Part shown: positions 54,648 through 63,653 of the stretch, piece by piece
Numbering within the stretch: position 1 is the stretch's first letter
Layout: each line of letters starts with the position of its first letter
From: DASPJQ01 sp035299065
Lineage (GTDB): Bacteria > Bacteroidota > Bacteroidia > Flavobacteriales_D > UBA2798
Length of the DNA: 64,000 bases
Assembly (NCBI GenBank): GCA_035299065.1
Contig: DATGXI010000152.1
Span: 19,280-83,279 of the forward strand
Direction: 5' to 3'
The notes under the pieces: model-generated
Told to the model about the DNA's origin: nothing
Database searches by the model: none
Seen by the model: only the letters and a program-made list of their open reading frames with translations
Translations under genes and position numbers: made by a program

Positions 54648-55619
54648 ATGAAAAACGTATTTTTCATCCTGTTGTTAATTATTGCTGCAAATGGTTTTTC
54701 CCAGAGCCTTGACGTGGACCAAACTTCACAGTTTTTGAAACCAAGGCTGCGTCTTGATACCCGCTATTTTTCAACCCTTGAGAGTGACCAAAACAACCTT
54801 CATTTTTACGATGCGCAGCTACTTTTTTCTGCCCCAATTCATACACGGGTAAAATCCAATCTTGTTGACGTTTTTTCAGGCGGATTTGATTTAAAAAAAA
54901 TAAAAGACGAGGGGCAACTACGTTTCAGCCAGCAGATGCTTTCTGCAAAAGTTGGTTATAAAAACCTTTATTTGGACACATCATCAGTAACCACCAAAGA
55001 TATTTATTCAGCAAGTATTGGACTGTTTGGTTTGCAGTCATTGAAGAAACTAAACATACTTTTTTATTCCGTTAATGCTAATTTTTCTGAAAGCTCGCAA
55101 TCACTGGAAAAACTGAGACCGGGTTTCAGCGGCATTATTGGTGATGTAAAAATAAAAGGACTGAAAAAATATTATGTATATGGATTATTTGCTGCGTATG
55201 TTGGAAACCGGTTTATTGCCTGTCCTTTTTTTGGTGCCAACCTTGAATTAAAAAAGCATCATTACCTGAACTTTGTTTTACCAGCTTATTTTGGATATAA
55301 TTATTCCAAAAACAATATAAACAATACAGTGGCTATAGGTTTTGATGGGTTTAGAACAGGTTTGCTGGACAATCTTGACAACTACACCAACCTCAACATG
55401 GGCGCATTATCATTGTATAATTCATTCAGGTACAAAATGCGTAAGGGATTCTGGTTAAGGTTTGATGCGGGCCTATTGAGTCGGGGTGTTTTGCGTTTTA
55501 ATACCAGTGGTGTGTCTCAAAAATTTAACCTTCCTCCGGGTTACTATTTTACTGCAGGTGTACACTATAATTTTGGCTCACCAGCCCTTAAGCAAATTAA
55601 TTTACTAGATTTGCTTTAA
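54648..55619 (+). CDS. DUF6268-like outer-membrane beta-barrel protein
   Basis: I choose the ATG at 54648, which starts a signal peptide (MKNVFFILLLIIAANGFSQ); an ATG at 54621 would overlap the previous gene and bury the signal. The mature 304 residues are alternating strands with aromatic girdles (LRLDTRYFSTLESDQNNLHF, YYVYGLFAAYVGNRF, YYFTAGVHYNFG), like DUF6268 outer-membrane proteins. The function is unknown. It starts 1 base after the TPR-like stop and its stop overlaps the mnmE start (TAATG). Confidence 0.72.
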   Translation: MKNVFFILLLIIAANGFSQSLDVDQTSQFLKPRLRLDTRYFSTLESDQNNLHFYDAQLLFSAPIHTRVKSNLVDVFSGGFDLKKIKDEGQLRFSQQMLSAKVGYKNLYLDTSSVTTKDIYSASIGLFGLQSLKKLNILFYSVNANFSESSQSLEKLRPGFSGIIGDVKIKGLKKYYVYGLFAAYVGNRFIACPFFGANLELKKHHYLNFVLPAYFGYNYSKNNINNTVAIGFDGFRTGLLDNLDNYTNLNMGALSLYNSFRYKMRKGFWLRFDAGLLSRGVLRFNTSGVSQKFNLPPGYYFTAGVHYNFGSPALKQINLLDLL

Positions 55620-56965
55620 TGCAAAACCGTTCAACCATTTGCTCACTTTCAACAGCCCCTTCGGGTGGAGCGCTTGCCATAATACGAATGAGCGGACCCA
55701 ACGCATTAAGCATATTTTCTAACTTATCGGTTGCCACATTCAAAAGTCACGAGGCTAAACTTTGCCAGTTAATTTATAAAAAAGAACTGGTTGATGAAGC
55801 TGTGGTTACTTTTTTTGAACAGGGTAAATCGTTTACGGGTGAAGACACGCTTGAAATAACCTGTCATGCTTCCAATTACATTACCCAAAAAATATTGGGT
55901 GCATTGTGTGAATGCGGAGCAGTACCTGCAAGGCCCGGTGAATTCACCATGCGGGCCTTTATGAATGGGCGTATGGATTTGTCACAGGCCGAAGCCATAG
56001 CTGACCTTATTGCATCAGAAAGTAAAGCTTCGCATGAAATTGCCATGCAACAAATGCGCGGTGGTTTTTCAAGCGAAATAAAAACACTGCGTGAAGAACT
56101 CATCAATTTTGCGTCACTTATTGAACTTGAACTTGACTTTGCTGAAGAAGACGTTGAATTTGCCGATCGTAAACAGTTGACAGGGTTATTTGAAAAAATA
56201 AATTCAGGCATTGAAAAACTTATTGCTTCGTTTGAATATGGAAATGTAATTAAAAACGGTGTGCCAGTGGCAATAGTTGGTGTTCCCAATGCCGGAAAAT
56301 CCACATTGCTCAATGCGTTGTTAAATGAAGAAAAAGCCATAGTAAGCAATATTGCCGGAACCACACGCGATGTAATTGAGGACACCATTTTTATTGAAGG
56401 CATACAATTTAGGTTTATTGATACCGCGGGTTTACGAAACGAAACCAGTGACGAGATCGAAAAAGTAGGTATTGAAAGAGCTTACTCAAAAATTGATCAA
56501 TCGTCAATTGTTTTGTATTGCTGTTCGGCTAAAACAAATGATACCAATGAGGATTTGACAGAAGCAAGAAAAAAAGTAATTTCGCTACAAAAGGCACATC
56601 CTTCAAAAAACATTTTATTAGTTGGTACTAAAGCGGACGAAGATTTAAGAAAAGAAGATGTGATTTTTGTTTCGGCAAAAGAAAAACGAATTTCTGCACT
56701 TAAACAGGAATTGGTGTCAATCATGAAAAACAAACAGGAATCAGCGGGAAACATTGTTGTAACCAATGTTAGGCATCTTGACGCACTTAAAAAAGCCCAC
56801 GCATCGTTAGGTGCTGCAAGCGCAGGAATACGCATGGGCTCAAGTGGTGATTTAGTGGCTATGGACATTCGGGCAACAATCCACTATTTGGGAGAAATAA
56901 CCGGAACCATATCAACAGAAGACCTCTTGGGAAACATATTCAGCAAGTTCTGTATTGGAAAGTAA
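55619..56965 (+). CDS. mnmE: tRNA uridine-5-carboxymethylaminomethyl modification GTPase MnmE
   Basis: 448 residues, complete. The N-terminal folate-binding domain (1-115; ICSLSTAPSGGALAIIRMSG; GEFTMRAFMNGRMDLSQAEA) is followed by helices holding the GTPase domain: G1 GVPNAGKSTLLNALL near 220, SNIAGTTRDVIEDTI, and G3 DTAGLRNE near 267. The protein ends with the invariant FCIGK, whose Cys is catalytic. With MnmG it modifies wobble uridine in tRNAs. The gene lies in an operon behind unrelated surface-protein genes. Confidence 0.98.
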   Translation: MQNRSTICSLSTAPSGGALAIIRMSGPNALSIFSNLSVATFKSHEAKLCQLIYKKELVDEAVVTFFEQGKSFTGEDTLEITCHASNYITQKILGALCECGAVPARPGEFTMRAFMNGRMDLSQAEAIADLIASESKASHEIAMQQMRGGFSSEIKTLREELINFASLIELELDFAEEDVEFADRKQLTGLFEKINSGIEKLIASFEYGNVIKNGVPVAIVGVPNAGKSTLLNALLNEEKAIVSNIAGTTRDVIEDTIFIEGIQFRFIDTAGLRNETSDEIEKVGIERAYSKIDQSSIVLYCCSAKTNDTNEDLTEARKKVISLQKAHPSKNILLVGTKADEDLRKEDVIFVSAKEKRISALKQELVSIMKNKQESAGNIVVTNVRHLDALKKAHASLGAASAGIRMGSSGDLVAMDIRATIHYLGEITGTISTEDLLGNIFSKFCIGK

Positions 56966-57188
56966 AACCTTGTTTTCTGCTAAATTCTTATTGAAAATCA
57001 AAGTCAAACAGTCGCAATTCCTCTAATTTTCAGAGTACATTAATGAACAGTTTTTGCCTGTATTAAAAAGCCAAACAACTACGTTAAAATTTTATTTTGC
57101 GTTAAAAATATTAATATCTTGCGTGGCCTTGTTACAACACCTCACAGGCAAAAAATTAAACTGTTTAATTACTAAATTCACAACACTT

Positions 57189-58046
57189 ATGAAAAAATCT
57201 TTACTTACTGTTCTTGCAATTGCGGCATTTGGAGTGACCAATGCACAACTTTCAAACCTTGGCCTTAATACATGGGCTTCAGGAAATCCATCAGGTTGGC
57301 AAACATTAAATGCTCTTGCTGCCGGTAGTACAACTGAAATCACTTCAGGTGCCCCTGAAGGAACTTCTGCTGCTGCGGTTAACGTTGTTGCCTGTGCTTT
57401 ATGTCCTGCATTTAGTTTACCAGATCCAATGACTGGAGTTCTTCTTCAAACTGACGATTATGTTGCCATGCCAACAACCTTAACGTTTAAATGGAAGGGC
57501 AACGTTGCAACAGGCGATACTGCGCTTATTGGTGCTCAGTTAACACTGGCCACTTCGGTTATTGCTGATGCATTAACAGATGTTAACCCAGGAACAAGTT
57601 CATCAAGCTGGGCTACACAAACACTTACATTTACCTATTATGTAGCTTCAACTGCTCCTGATACGGCTATAGTTGTTGCTGCCGCTGACAAATGGGTTGT
57701 TACAGGAATTTACACAGGTACTTCGAGCGCAACAACTCACATTGACGTGGATGATTTCGCTTTAACAGGTGGAAATGTAGGTTATGATATGATTGAGACA
57801 AACAATGACTTAATTATGGCATTCCCTAATCCTGCTTCAACATTTGTAAACCTTAACCTTCTTGGAACCGATGCAAACATGTTTGAAGTTTATGATGTAA
57901 CAGGTAGCCTTGTTTATGCTGAATCAAACATTGCTCTTAAAACCAAATTGGATGTTACAAATTTCAACAATGGTTCTTATTTCGTTAAGTTCCTAAATGA
58001 TAAAAAAGAATACATTGGAACTGCACGTTTCATTGTAAAAAAATAA
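57189..58046 (+). CDS. Small secreted protein with T9SS type A sorting domain
   Basis: I choose the ATG at 57189, which starts a signal peptide (MKKSLLTVLAIAAFGVTNAQ); the longer frame from 57054 reads through the leader. The N-terminal ~180 residues are a beta jelly-roll-like domain (LGLNTWASGNPSGWQTL; HIDVDDFALTGG), possibly carbohydrate-binding. The C-terminal ~80 residues are a type A sorting domain (IMAFPNPASTFVNLNL ... GSYFVKFL). Ala/Thr-rich, with no catalytic motif. It is T9SS cargo of unknown function with its own terminator. Confidence 0.85.
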   Translation: MKKSLLTVLAIAAFGVTNAQLSNLGLNTWASGNPSGWQTLNALAAGSTTEITSGAPEGTSAAAVNVVACALCPAFSLPDPMTGVLLQTDDYVAMPTTLTFKWKGNVATGDTALIGAQLTLATSVIADALTDVNPGTSSSSWATQTLTFTYYVASTAPDTAIVVAAADKWVVTGIYTGTSSATTHIDVDDFALTGGNVGYDMIETNNDLIMAFPNPASTFVNLNLLGTDANMFEVYDVTGSLVYAESNIALKTKLDVTNFNNGSYFVKFLNDKKEYIGTARFIVKK

Positions 58047-58067
58047 TTTTTATTATTCTTTTAGTGA

Positions 58068-58097
58068 AGGCCCCGGTAATTCTACCGGGGCTTTTTT
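58068..58097 (+). terminator. Rho-independent terminator
   Basis: A 9-bp GC-rich stem GCCCCGGTA (58070-58078) / TACCGGGGC (58083-58091) with a 4-base loop, followed by six T. It lies about 24 bases after the stop of the preceding T9SS gene. Confidence 0.92.
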
Positions 58098-58274
58098 ATT
58101 TAATTACATTTTCTAAATTTTTTACAGATGTTGGATTCTTATCCACAATAGCCTTGCGCATTTATAGCAAGTTTATGCAAATCAATGCCTTACATTCTAA
58201 ATATGGTGTTTTTAAGAATATGACAAACTGTTCATTTTTAGGACGAACGGAATACATTCTACCTGGCAAAATAT

Positions 58275-58282
58275 TAACTTTG
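58275..58282 (+). promoter_or_regulatory. Candidate -7 element for the 1227-residue protein
   Basis: TAACTTTG is a perfect -7 box, 24 bases before the ATG at 58307. The -33 position near 58253 has ATTC instead of TTTG, so only half the promoter is convincing. Confidence 0.4.
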
Positions 58283-58306
58283 AACAGACCAAACTAAATA
58301 CAGGTG

Positions 58307-61300
58307 ATGAAAAAAATTCTACTAACCCTTTTCGGAACGGCCATCTTTTTAAATGGTTTAACCCAAAATAATGTTCCGGTAATTAAAAATCCCGATGGAA
58401 GTGAGACCATTTACTGTACCAACTTCCACATTACAAAACCGCTTAGGGAACTGGCCCTTGAATATCCGGTGCACGATTCCATTTATGCAAAACGTGCCAA
58501 GCGATATGACGATAAGGGTTCATCTCACACACGAAGAACTCCCCAAACCTTTTTATATTCAGCCGAAAAAGATGGCCCGGCATATGGCAACGATGCTTCT
58601 TTAATTCAAAACAGGAATGGGCAACGCAATGACCTTACAAAAGCTCCAATTTTAAATGTTGAAGGACAAGACGCTACTGGTTTTCGTCCAATGGATCCCA
58701 GCGGTGCTGCCGGAGCAACTTATTATATGCAGGCCATTAATGGTGCTACGTACCGCATCATTAATAAAACAACGGGCGCTACAGTTACATCAGGTTCCTT
58801 AGGAGCGCTTTGGACACCTGATGTGCCAAATGATGGCGATCCTATTGTCATGTTTGATCGACATGCTGACAGGTGGTTTGTTTCACAGTTTGGTGTATCA
58901 GGCAACCGCATTTACATTGCCATATCAACTACAAATGATCCAACGGGCTCTTGGTACTCCTATACATTTACTTCTCCTAATTTTCCCGATTATTTAAAAT
59001 TTGGTATTTGGCAGGATGGTTACTACATGACCTCTAACCAATCTCCAGCCCGTATTTTTGCTTTTGAACGAAGTGCAATGCTTACAGGCAGCCCAACTGC
59101 AAAAGCCGTTTCACAAACGTTTTCACCTCCATCACCGGGCGGCTTTTACTGCCCAATGCCTGGCGATGCAGAAATTGGTGCTTTGCCACCTTCAGGAACC
59201 CCATGTCCCATTTTTCTTTTCACCGACAACGGATGGGGAATTGGCGGTGTAGGTGATGCAATTCGCATTTACAATTCAACCGTTAACTGGAGCGGTGCAG
59301 GCAGTATGACAATAACCTTGTCTTCAACACTGGCAACATCGGCATTTGATGGTTCATACGATCCTTCTTGGAATGACATATCACAACCCAGCACCGCGCA
59401 AAAATTAGATGGTATTGGTGGCATTGTTCAGTACCGCGCTCAATGGAGTAACTGGACAACCCATCGTTCAGTAGTTCTTTCATGGCCTGTAGAAATTTCG
59501 GCAACGCAACGCAGCGTTATGTGGGCCGAACTAAGACAAAATACAAGCACTGGTGTATGGAGCATAAACCAACAAAGTATTTATGCGCCCGACACCAAGA
59601 GCCGTTGGTTAAGTGGAATTGCCATGGATGAAAATGGGTCTATTGGTTTATGCTATGCACGTTGTTCAAGCGCCTCGGGCGATTTTATGGGACTATATTA
59701 CACTGGCCGCCTTGCAACCGACCCTTTAAATACAATGACCATTGCCGAACAAACTGCATTTGCCGGAACAGGTTACCAAACCGGGGCAAACCGCGTGGGT
59801 GATTATGCGCATACCGCAATGGATCCTGACGGTGAAACGTTTTGGCATACCAGCGAATACATGGAAACACCTTCTGGATCCAACGCAGCAACAACTCGTA
59901 TTTATTCATTTAAAATAGCTCTACCCGGCCCCGTTGCCAGTTGCACAATTGCGTCAAGCGATGCTGATAATATTATTTGCTCCGGATCATGCGTTACGTT
60001 TACGGCTACACCAACAAATGGTGGAAGCGCACCAACTTATCAATGGTATGTAAATGGCTCACCTGTAGGAACAGGCGGGACAACATATACAAATTGCGCA
60101 CTCACTACTGGTGCAGTTGTGACCTGTGTAATGACATCAAACCTTACAGGAGTTGTTGGAAGCCCTTGTACCTCCAATGCCATCACTACCACCGTTAATT
60201 CACCTCCTACAACATCAAATGCAGGTGCCGATCAAACTGTTTGCGCTGCAACGTGCACAATGGCCGGTAACGTACCAACTACAGGCACAGGAACCTGGAC
60301 GTTTGTAAGCGGGCCTGCTACCCCAACCATTACAACGCCAACTTCGGCAACAACAGGCATTACAGGAATGTCTGCTGTTGGAACCTATGTTTTTACATGG
60401 ACCATCAGCAACAATCCTTGTATAGCTTCATCCGATAACGTTTCCATTACACGCAACGGAACGCCAAGCACATCAAATGCAGGACCTGATCAAACAATTT
60501 GCGCAACCACAACGTCTGTAACCATGGCTGGCAATACACCAACAACGGGTACAGGAACGTGGACAAAAATTTCGGGCCCTGCAGGTGGAACAATTACCAC
60601 GCCTACATCACCAACCACAACCATAACTGCATTAGTGGCAGGTACGTATGTTTATCAATGGACCATTGCAAATCCACCGTGCACCAATTCAACTGACCAA
60701 ATGAGCATTGTTGTAAACAGTGCCCCTACAACATCAAATGCAGGTGCCGATCAAACTGTTTGTGGTTTAACTACAACCATGGCAGGTAATACGCCAACAA
60801 CAGGTTCAGGGGTATGGGCCCAGGTAAGCGGACCGGGAACATCTTCTTTTGGTTCTTCAACCTCACCTACTTCAAGCGTTACGGCAACAGTTGCCGGCAC
60901 GTATGTTTATAGCTGGACAATCAGTAATAATCCTTGTACAGCTTCAACCGACAATATTTCCATAACGTATGTGTCAAGTCCTACTGCGGCAAATGCCGGA
61001 CCTGACCAAACAATTTGTACAGCAACAGCAACGTTGGCAGGTAATACCATTACAACTGGTACTGGATCCTGGTCATTTATTTCAGGCCCATCAACACCTA
61101 CCATTGTTACACCTTCATCACCAACTTCGGGTATAACAGGTATGGCCTCCCTTGGAACCTATGTTTTCCAATGGAATGCTGCCAACGCTCCATGTCCAAG
61201 TTCAACTGATCAGGTAAACATTGTTGTAAGTGCAAGTTTTGCACCTGGCATTACCATTTCAATTACTACAGGAACAAATCCTAGTTGTTCAAGTCAACCT

Positions 61301-61990
61301 GTAACGTTCACTGCTACGGTTACAAGTGGTGGGGCCAGCCCTACTTACCAATGGCAGGTAAATGGTTCTAACGTTGGAACAGGAGCAAGTACCTATACAA
61401 CATCAACCCTTGTTACTGGTGACGTGGTAACATGCATTCTTGGTTCATCCGATCCGTGCGCAAGTCCAAGCTCGGTAACGAGTGCAGGAATTACCATGAC
61501 TGTAAATCCTACACCAGCGTCTCCAACCATTACTATGAGCGGTGCCGATCTTGTTTCAAGTTCTGCCACAGGAAACCAATGGTATCTTGATGGAGTGCTT
61601 ATTCCTGGAGCAACATCACAAACATATACACCTACCGCAAATGGAACATACACCGTTGTTGTTACTGAAAGCGGATGCTCATCACCCAGCTCGGCCGGAA
61701 CCTTCTTAAACAATGTGAGCATTGTGGAAATTGACAATGTGTTTGGCTTAACAGTTTATCCAAATCCAAACAACGGTGAGTTTACTGTTAACTTTAACGG
61801 GGCCATGAACAAAGAGTTCAAACTTCGCCTTACAAATGCCATTGGCCAGGTTGTATACACCGAAAATCTGCGGGGAACAGGATCCAAACTAAGTGTTGTG
61901 GTTAAGGTTAAGGATGTGCAAACAGGCATGTATAACCTTACATTAACTTCAGAAGGAACCGAAGTAATTAAAAAAGTGGTTATTCACTAA
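58307..61990 (+). CDS. Large secreted repeat protein with T9SS type A sorting domain
   Basis: I choose the ATG at 58307 (a GTG at 58304 precedes it), giving signal peptide MKKILLTLFGTAIFLNG. Of the 1227 residues, about 25-545 form an all-beta region, probably a beta-propeller, with repeated Trp/Gly/Asp turns (HADRWFVSQFG, GDYAHTAMDPDGETFWHTSEY). An Ig-like domain (about 550-632) is followed by four tandem ~85-residue repeats starting near 637, 723, 810 and 894 (SNAGADQTVC... MAGNTPTTGTGTW ... GTYVYQW). Another Ig-like domain and a type A sorting domain (about 1145-1227; LTVYPNPNNGEFTVNF) end it. No catalytic site is seen; it is probably an adhesive or binding surface protein. Confidence 0.88.
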   Translation: MKKILLTLFGTAIFLNGLTQNNVPVIKNPDGSETIYCTNFHITKPLRELALEYPVHDSIYAKRAKRYDDKGSSHTRRTPQTFLYSAEKDGPAYGNDASLIQNRNGQRNDLTKAPILNVEGQDATGFRPMDPSGAAGATYYMQAINGATYRIINKTTGATVTSGSLGALWTPDVPNDGDPIVMFDRHADRWFVSQFGVSGNRIYIAISTTNDPTGSWYSYTFTSPNFPDYLKFGIWQDGYYMTSNQSPARIFAFERSAMLTGSPTAKAVSQTFSPPSPGGFYCPMPGDAEIGALPPSGTPCPIFLFTDNGWGIGGVGDAIRIYNSTVNWSGAGSMTITLSSTLATSAFDGSYDPSWNDISQPSTAQKLDGIGGIVQYRAQWSNWTTHRSVVLSWPVEISATQRSVMWAELRQNTSTGVWSINQQSIYAPDTKSRWLSGIAMDENGSIGLCYARCSSASGDFMGLYYTGRLATDPLNTMTIAEQTAFAGTGYQTGANRVGDYAHTAMDPDGETFWHTSEYMETPSGSNAATTRIYSFKIALPGPVASCTIASSDADNIICSGSCVTFTATPTNGGSAPTYQWYVNGSPVGTGGTTYTNCALTTGAVVTCVMTSNLTGVVGSPCTSNAITTTVNSPPTTSNAGADQTVCAATCTMAGNVPTTGTGTWTFVSGPATPTITTPTSATTGITGMSAVGTYVFTWTISNNPCIASSDNVSITRNGTPSTSNAGPDQTICATTTSVTMAGNTPTTGTGTWTKISGPAGGTITTPTSPTTTITALVAGTYVYQWTIANPPCTNSTDQMSIVVNSAPTTSNAGADQTVCGLTTTMAGNTPTTGSGVWAQVSGPGTSSFGSSTSPTSSVTATVAGTYVYSWTISNNPCTASTDNISITYVSSPTAANAGPDQTICTATATLAGNTITTGTGSWSFISGPSTPTIVTPSSPTSGITGMASLGTYVFQWNAANAPCPSSTDQVNIVVSASFAPGITISITTGTNPSCSSQPVTFTATVTSGGASPTYQWQVNGSNVGTGASTYTTSTLVTGDVVTCILGSSDPCASPSSVTSAGITMTVNPTPASPTITMSGADLVSSSATGNQWYLDGVLIPGATSQTYTPTANGTYTVVVTESGCSSPSSAGTFLNNVSIVEIDNVFGLTVYPNPNNGEFTVNFNGAMNKEFKLRLTNAIGQVVYTENLRGTGSKLSVVVKVKDVQTGMYNLTLTSEGTEVIKKVVIH
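60206..60762. repeat. Two identical 38-bp in-frame direct repeats
   Basis: The stretches 60206-60243 and 60725-60762 are identical over 38 bases and start 519 bases (173 codons, two protein repeats) apart inside the large T9SS gene. They code for the opening of repeats 1 and 3. Such identity in a diverged array points to recent exchange or duplication between repeats. Confidence 0.85.
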
Positions 61991-62009
61991 TACTATCTTA
62001 AAATAAGTT

Positions 62010-62044
62010 ATAACGGCCGGAGTAATTTCCGGCCGTTATTATTT
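62010..62044 (+). terminator. Rho-independent-type terminator
   Basis: A perfect 12-bp stem ATAACGGCCGGA (62010-62021) / TCCGGCCGTTAT (62028-62039) with a 6-base loop, followed by a mixed A/T tail. It lies 20 bases after the large T9SS gene. Confidence 0.82.
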
Positions 62045-62066
62045 TAATTGGTTACTTTTACATTCA

Positions 62067-62294
62067 TTGAATCCACAGGAACCGAATAGCGAAATTCTTT
62101 TAAGCCTTGTTTCAACCAAAATGCCTTTTGGTAGATTCAAAAACACAGTTCTTTGTGATTTACCCGTGTCCTATCTTGAATGGTTTAAACGAAAAGGGGG
62201 CTTTCCCAAAGGAAAACTGGGCAATCAACTTGAAACCATTTACGAAATAAAATTAAATGGTCTTGAAGACTTGTTGACCCCTCTTAAAAAATGA
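62067..62294 (+). CDS. DUF3820 family protein
   Basis: 75 residues from a TTG start. This start keeps the usual N-terminal part before MPFGRFKNTVLCDLPVSYL; the first in-frame ATG at 62121 would remove 18 conserved-looking residues. The core LEWFKRKGGFPKGKLGNQL and the tail EIKLNGLEDLL are typical of DUF3820, a family of small cytoplasmic proteins of unknown function. Its stop overlaps the next start (ATGA). Confidence 0.85.
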   Translation: MNPQEPNSEILLSLVSTKMPFGRFKNTVLCDLPVSYLEWFKRKGGFPKGKLGNQLETIYEIKLNGLEDLLTPLKK

Positions 62295-63589
62295 GCCACC
62301 GTTTAATCCAATTCGTTTCGGTAAACAGGATTATCATTTTCCTCAACCTTGTTATACTTACTTTTTATACATGGTTTATGGTATATTTTGGTTTTGCTTC
62401 TAAAATTGATGTGCTTGTTTTTTCTGCAAGTGATGCCAAAGAATACCAGGATTACATACTGTTTTTAAAAGGCGAAGTGGATTATTGCAACCCCAACAGG
62501 CCGTTTTTTTACCCTGCTCTACTTATGGTTGCAACAAGTTTGGGAGGCATAAAAGGTGTATGGATTATGCAAACATTGTTTTGGCTTACTGCATGTAATT
62601 TATCCTACCTGTCAGCCAAAAAAATGGGTGCTGGTATTTTTTGGTCCTGCATTTCCTTCTTATTGGTAGGCACTTATTTCTCAGCCATTATACTTACCGC
62701 ATACGGCCTTACTGAAATTACAATTCTCTTCTTGTTATCGGTACTTGTTTACCTTTTAAGCAATTCTTTTGGCAGCGAAAAAAAAATATCATGGGGCCTT
62801 GCTGTTATTACTCTGCTGGCCATATTGTTTGCCACAAAACCTTTTTTCCAGCTAACTATGTGGATTGGAATTGTGCTTTTCCTCATCTATTTTTTCCACA
62901 CCATACGCAAACGCATAGTTATTTTACTTTGGCTTGTTATTGCTTTATCGCCCGCCATTATCCAATACTCACTCAATAAATCATATCATGGCGTTTGGTC
63001 AAGCGACAACCTGATCGAACACAATTTGCGTTGGTACTTGATGAACAAGGTTGATTATTACGAAACCACGGGTGATTTGGATGGTTTCAATTATTTAGGA
63101 GACAGTGTTTATAAAACAAGAGAAGCTAAATTGTCGAAACTATCATTGAGCGAAGTAAAATCGTACTTATGGGAGCACAAATCATCAACCTTTACTGTTA
63201 TGGTCGATAATTTTTGTGCAAACATCAACACATCCAATCCCTACCTTGACGCTGCAACTAATCCATCCCTTAGCATGCGTTCGTGGAAAATAAACGGCAA
63301 AATTTTACGGTTTCACATCTATATGTTTATTTTCATGTTCCTGTATTTTGCTATTACTATATGGAAGAAACGAACTGAATTTCATTTTTACCTGCTGAGC
63401 CTGGGTTTTGTTTGCTACATGACATTGCTTTCAGTTTGCATTACATTTTGGGCGGGTGACAGACTAGTTGTGCCTGCCATAGCCGTATGGGCGGTTATGT
63501 ACCCGGTTTTTATTTCGCGAATCATTCAACCGCTTTTACTGGAAAATAAAATTGCGATGAAATTAGTTGCACGACTCAAAACGAAATAA
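62291..63589 (+). CDS. Polytopic membrane protein, GT-C glycosyltransferase-like
   Basis: 432 residues with about ten hydrophobic helices. After the first helix an acidic loop (SASDAKEYQDYILFLKGEVD near 41-60) is followed by NRPFFYPALLMV; acidic residues in the first loop and a following Arg/Pro-Phe segment resemble GT-C lipid-linked-sugar transferases, but no standard family can be named. It overlaps the DUF3820 gene by ATGA. Surface glycosylation is only an inference from fold and context. Confidence 0.6.
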   Translation: MSHRLIQFVSVNRIIIFLNLVILTFYTWFMVYFGFASKIDVLVFSASDAKEYQDYILFLKGEVDYCNPNRPFFYPALLMVATSLGGIKGVWIMQTLFWLTACNLSYLSAKKMGAGIFWSCISFLLVGTYFSAIILTAYGLTEITILFLLSVLVYLLSNSFGSEKKISWGLAVITLLAILFATKPFFQLTMWIGIVLFLIYFFHTIRKRIVILLWLVIALSPAIIQYSLNKSYHGVWSSDNLIEHNLRWYLMNKVDYYETTGDLDGFNYLGDSVYKTREAKLSKLSLSEVKSYLWEHKSSTFTVMVDNFCANINTSNPYLDAATNPSLSMRSWKINGKILRFHIYMFIFMFLYFAITIWKKRTEFHFYLLSLGFVCYMTLLSVCITFWAGDRLVVPAIAVWAVMYPVFISRIIQPLLLENKIAMKLVARLKTK

Positions 63590-63653
63590 TGAAATTTACC
63601 AAAGGCAATTGATGTTTCTGCAATAACAAATGCATGCAATTAAAGCATAGTTA

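Noticed and set aside
55876..56403. 175-residue minus-strand ORF inside mnmE
   Set aside because: Fully antisense to mnmE, whose motifs and C-terminus are complete. The translation is Ser/Asn-rich and has no family features.
58047..58306. 77-residue ORF spanning the terminator (58064-58297)
   Set aside because: Begins before a strong terminator hairpin and reads through it; the composition looks random.
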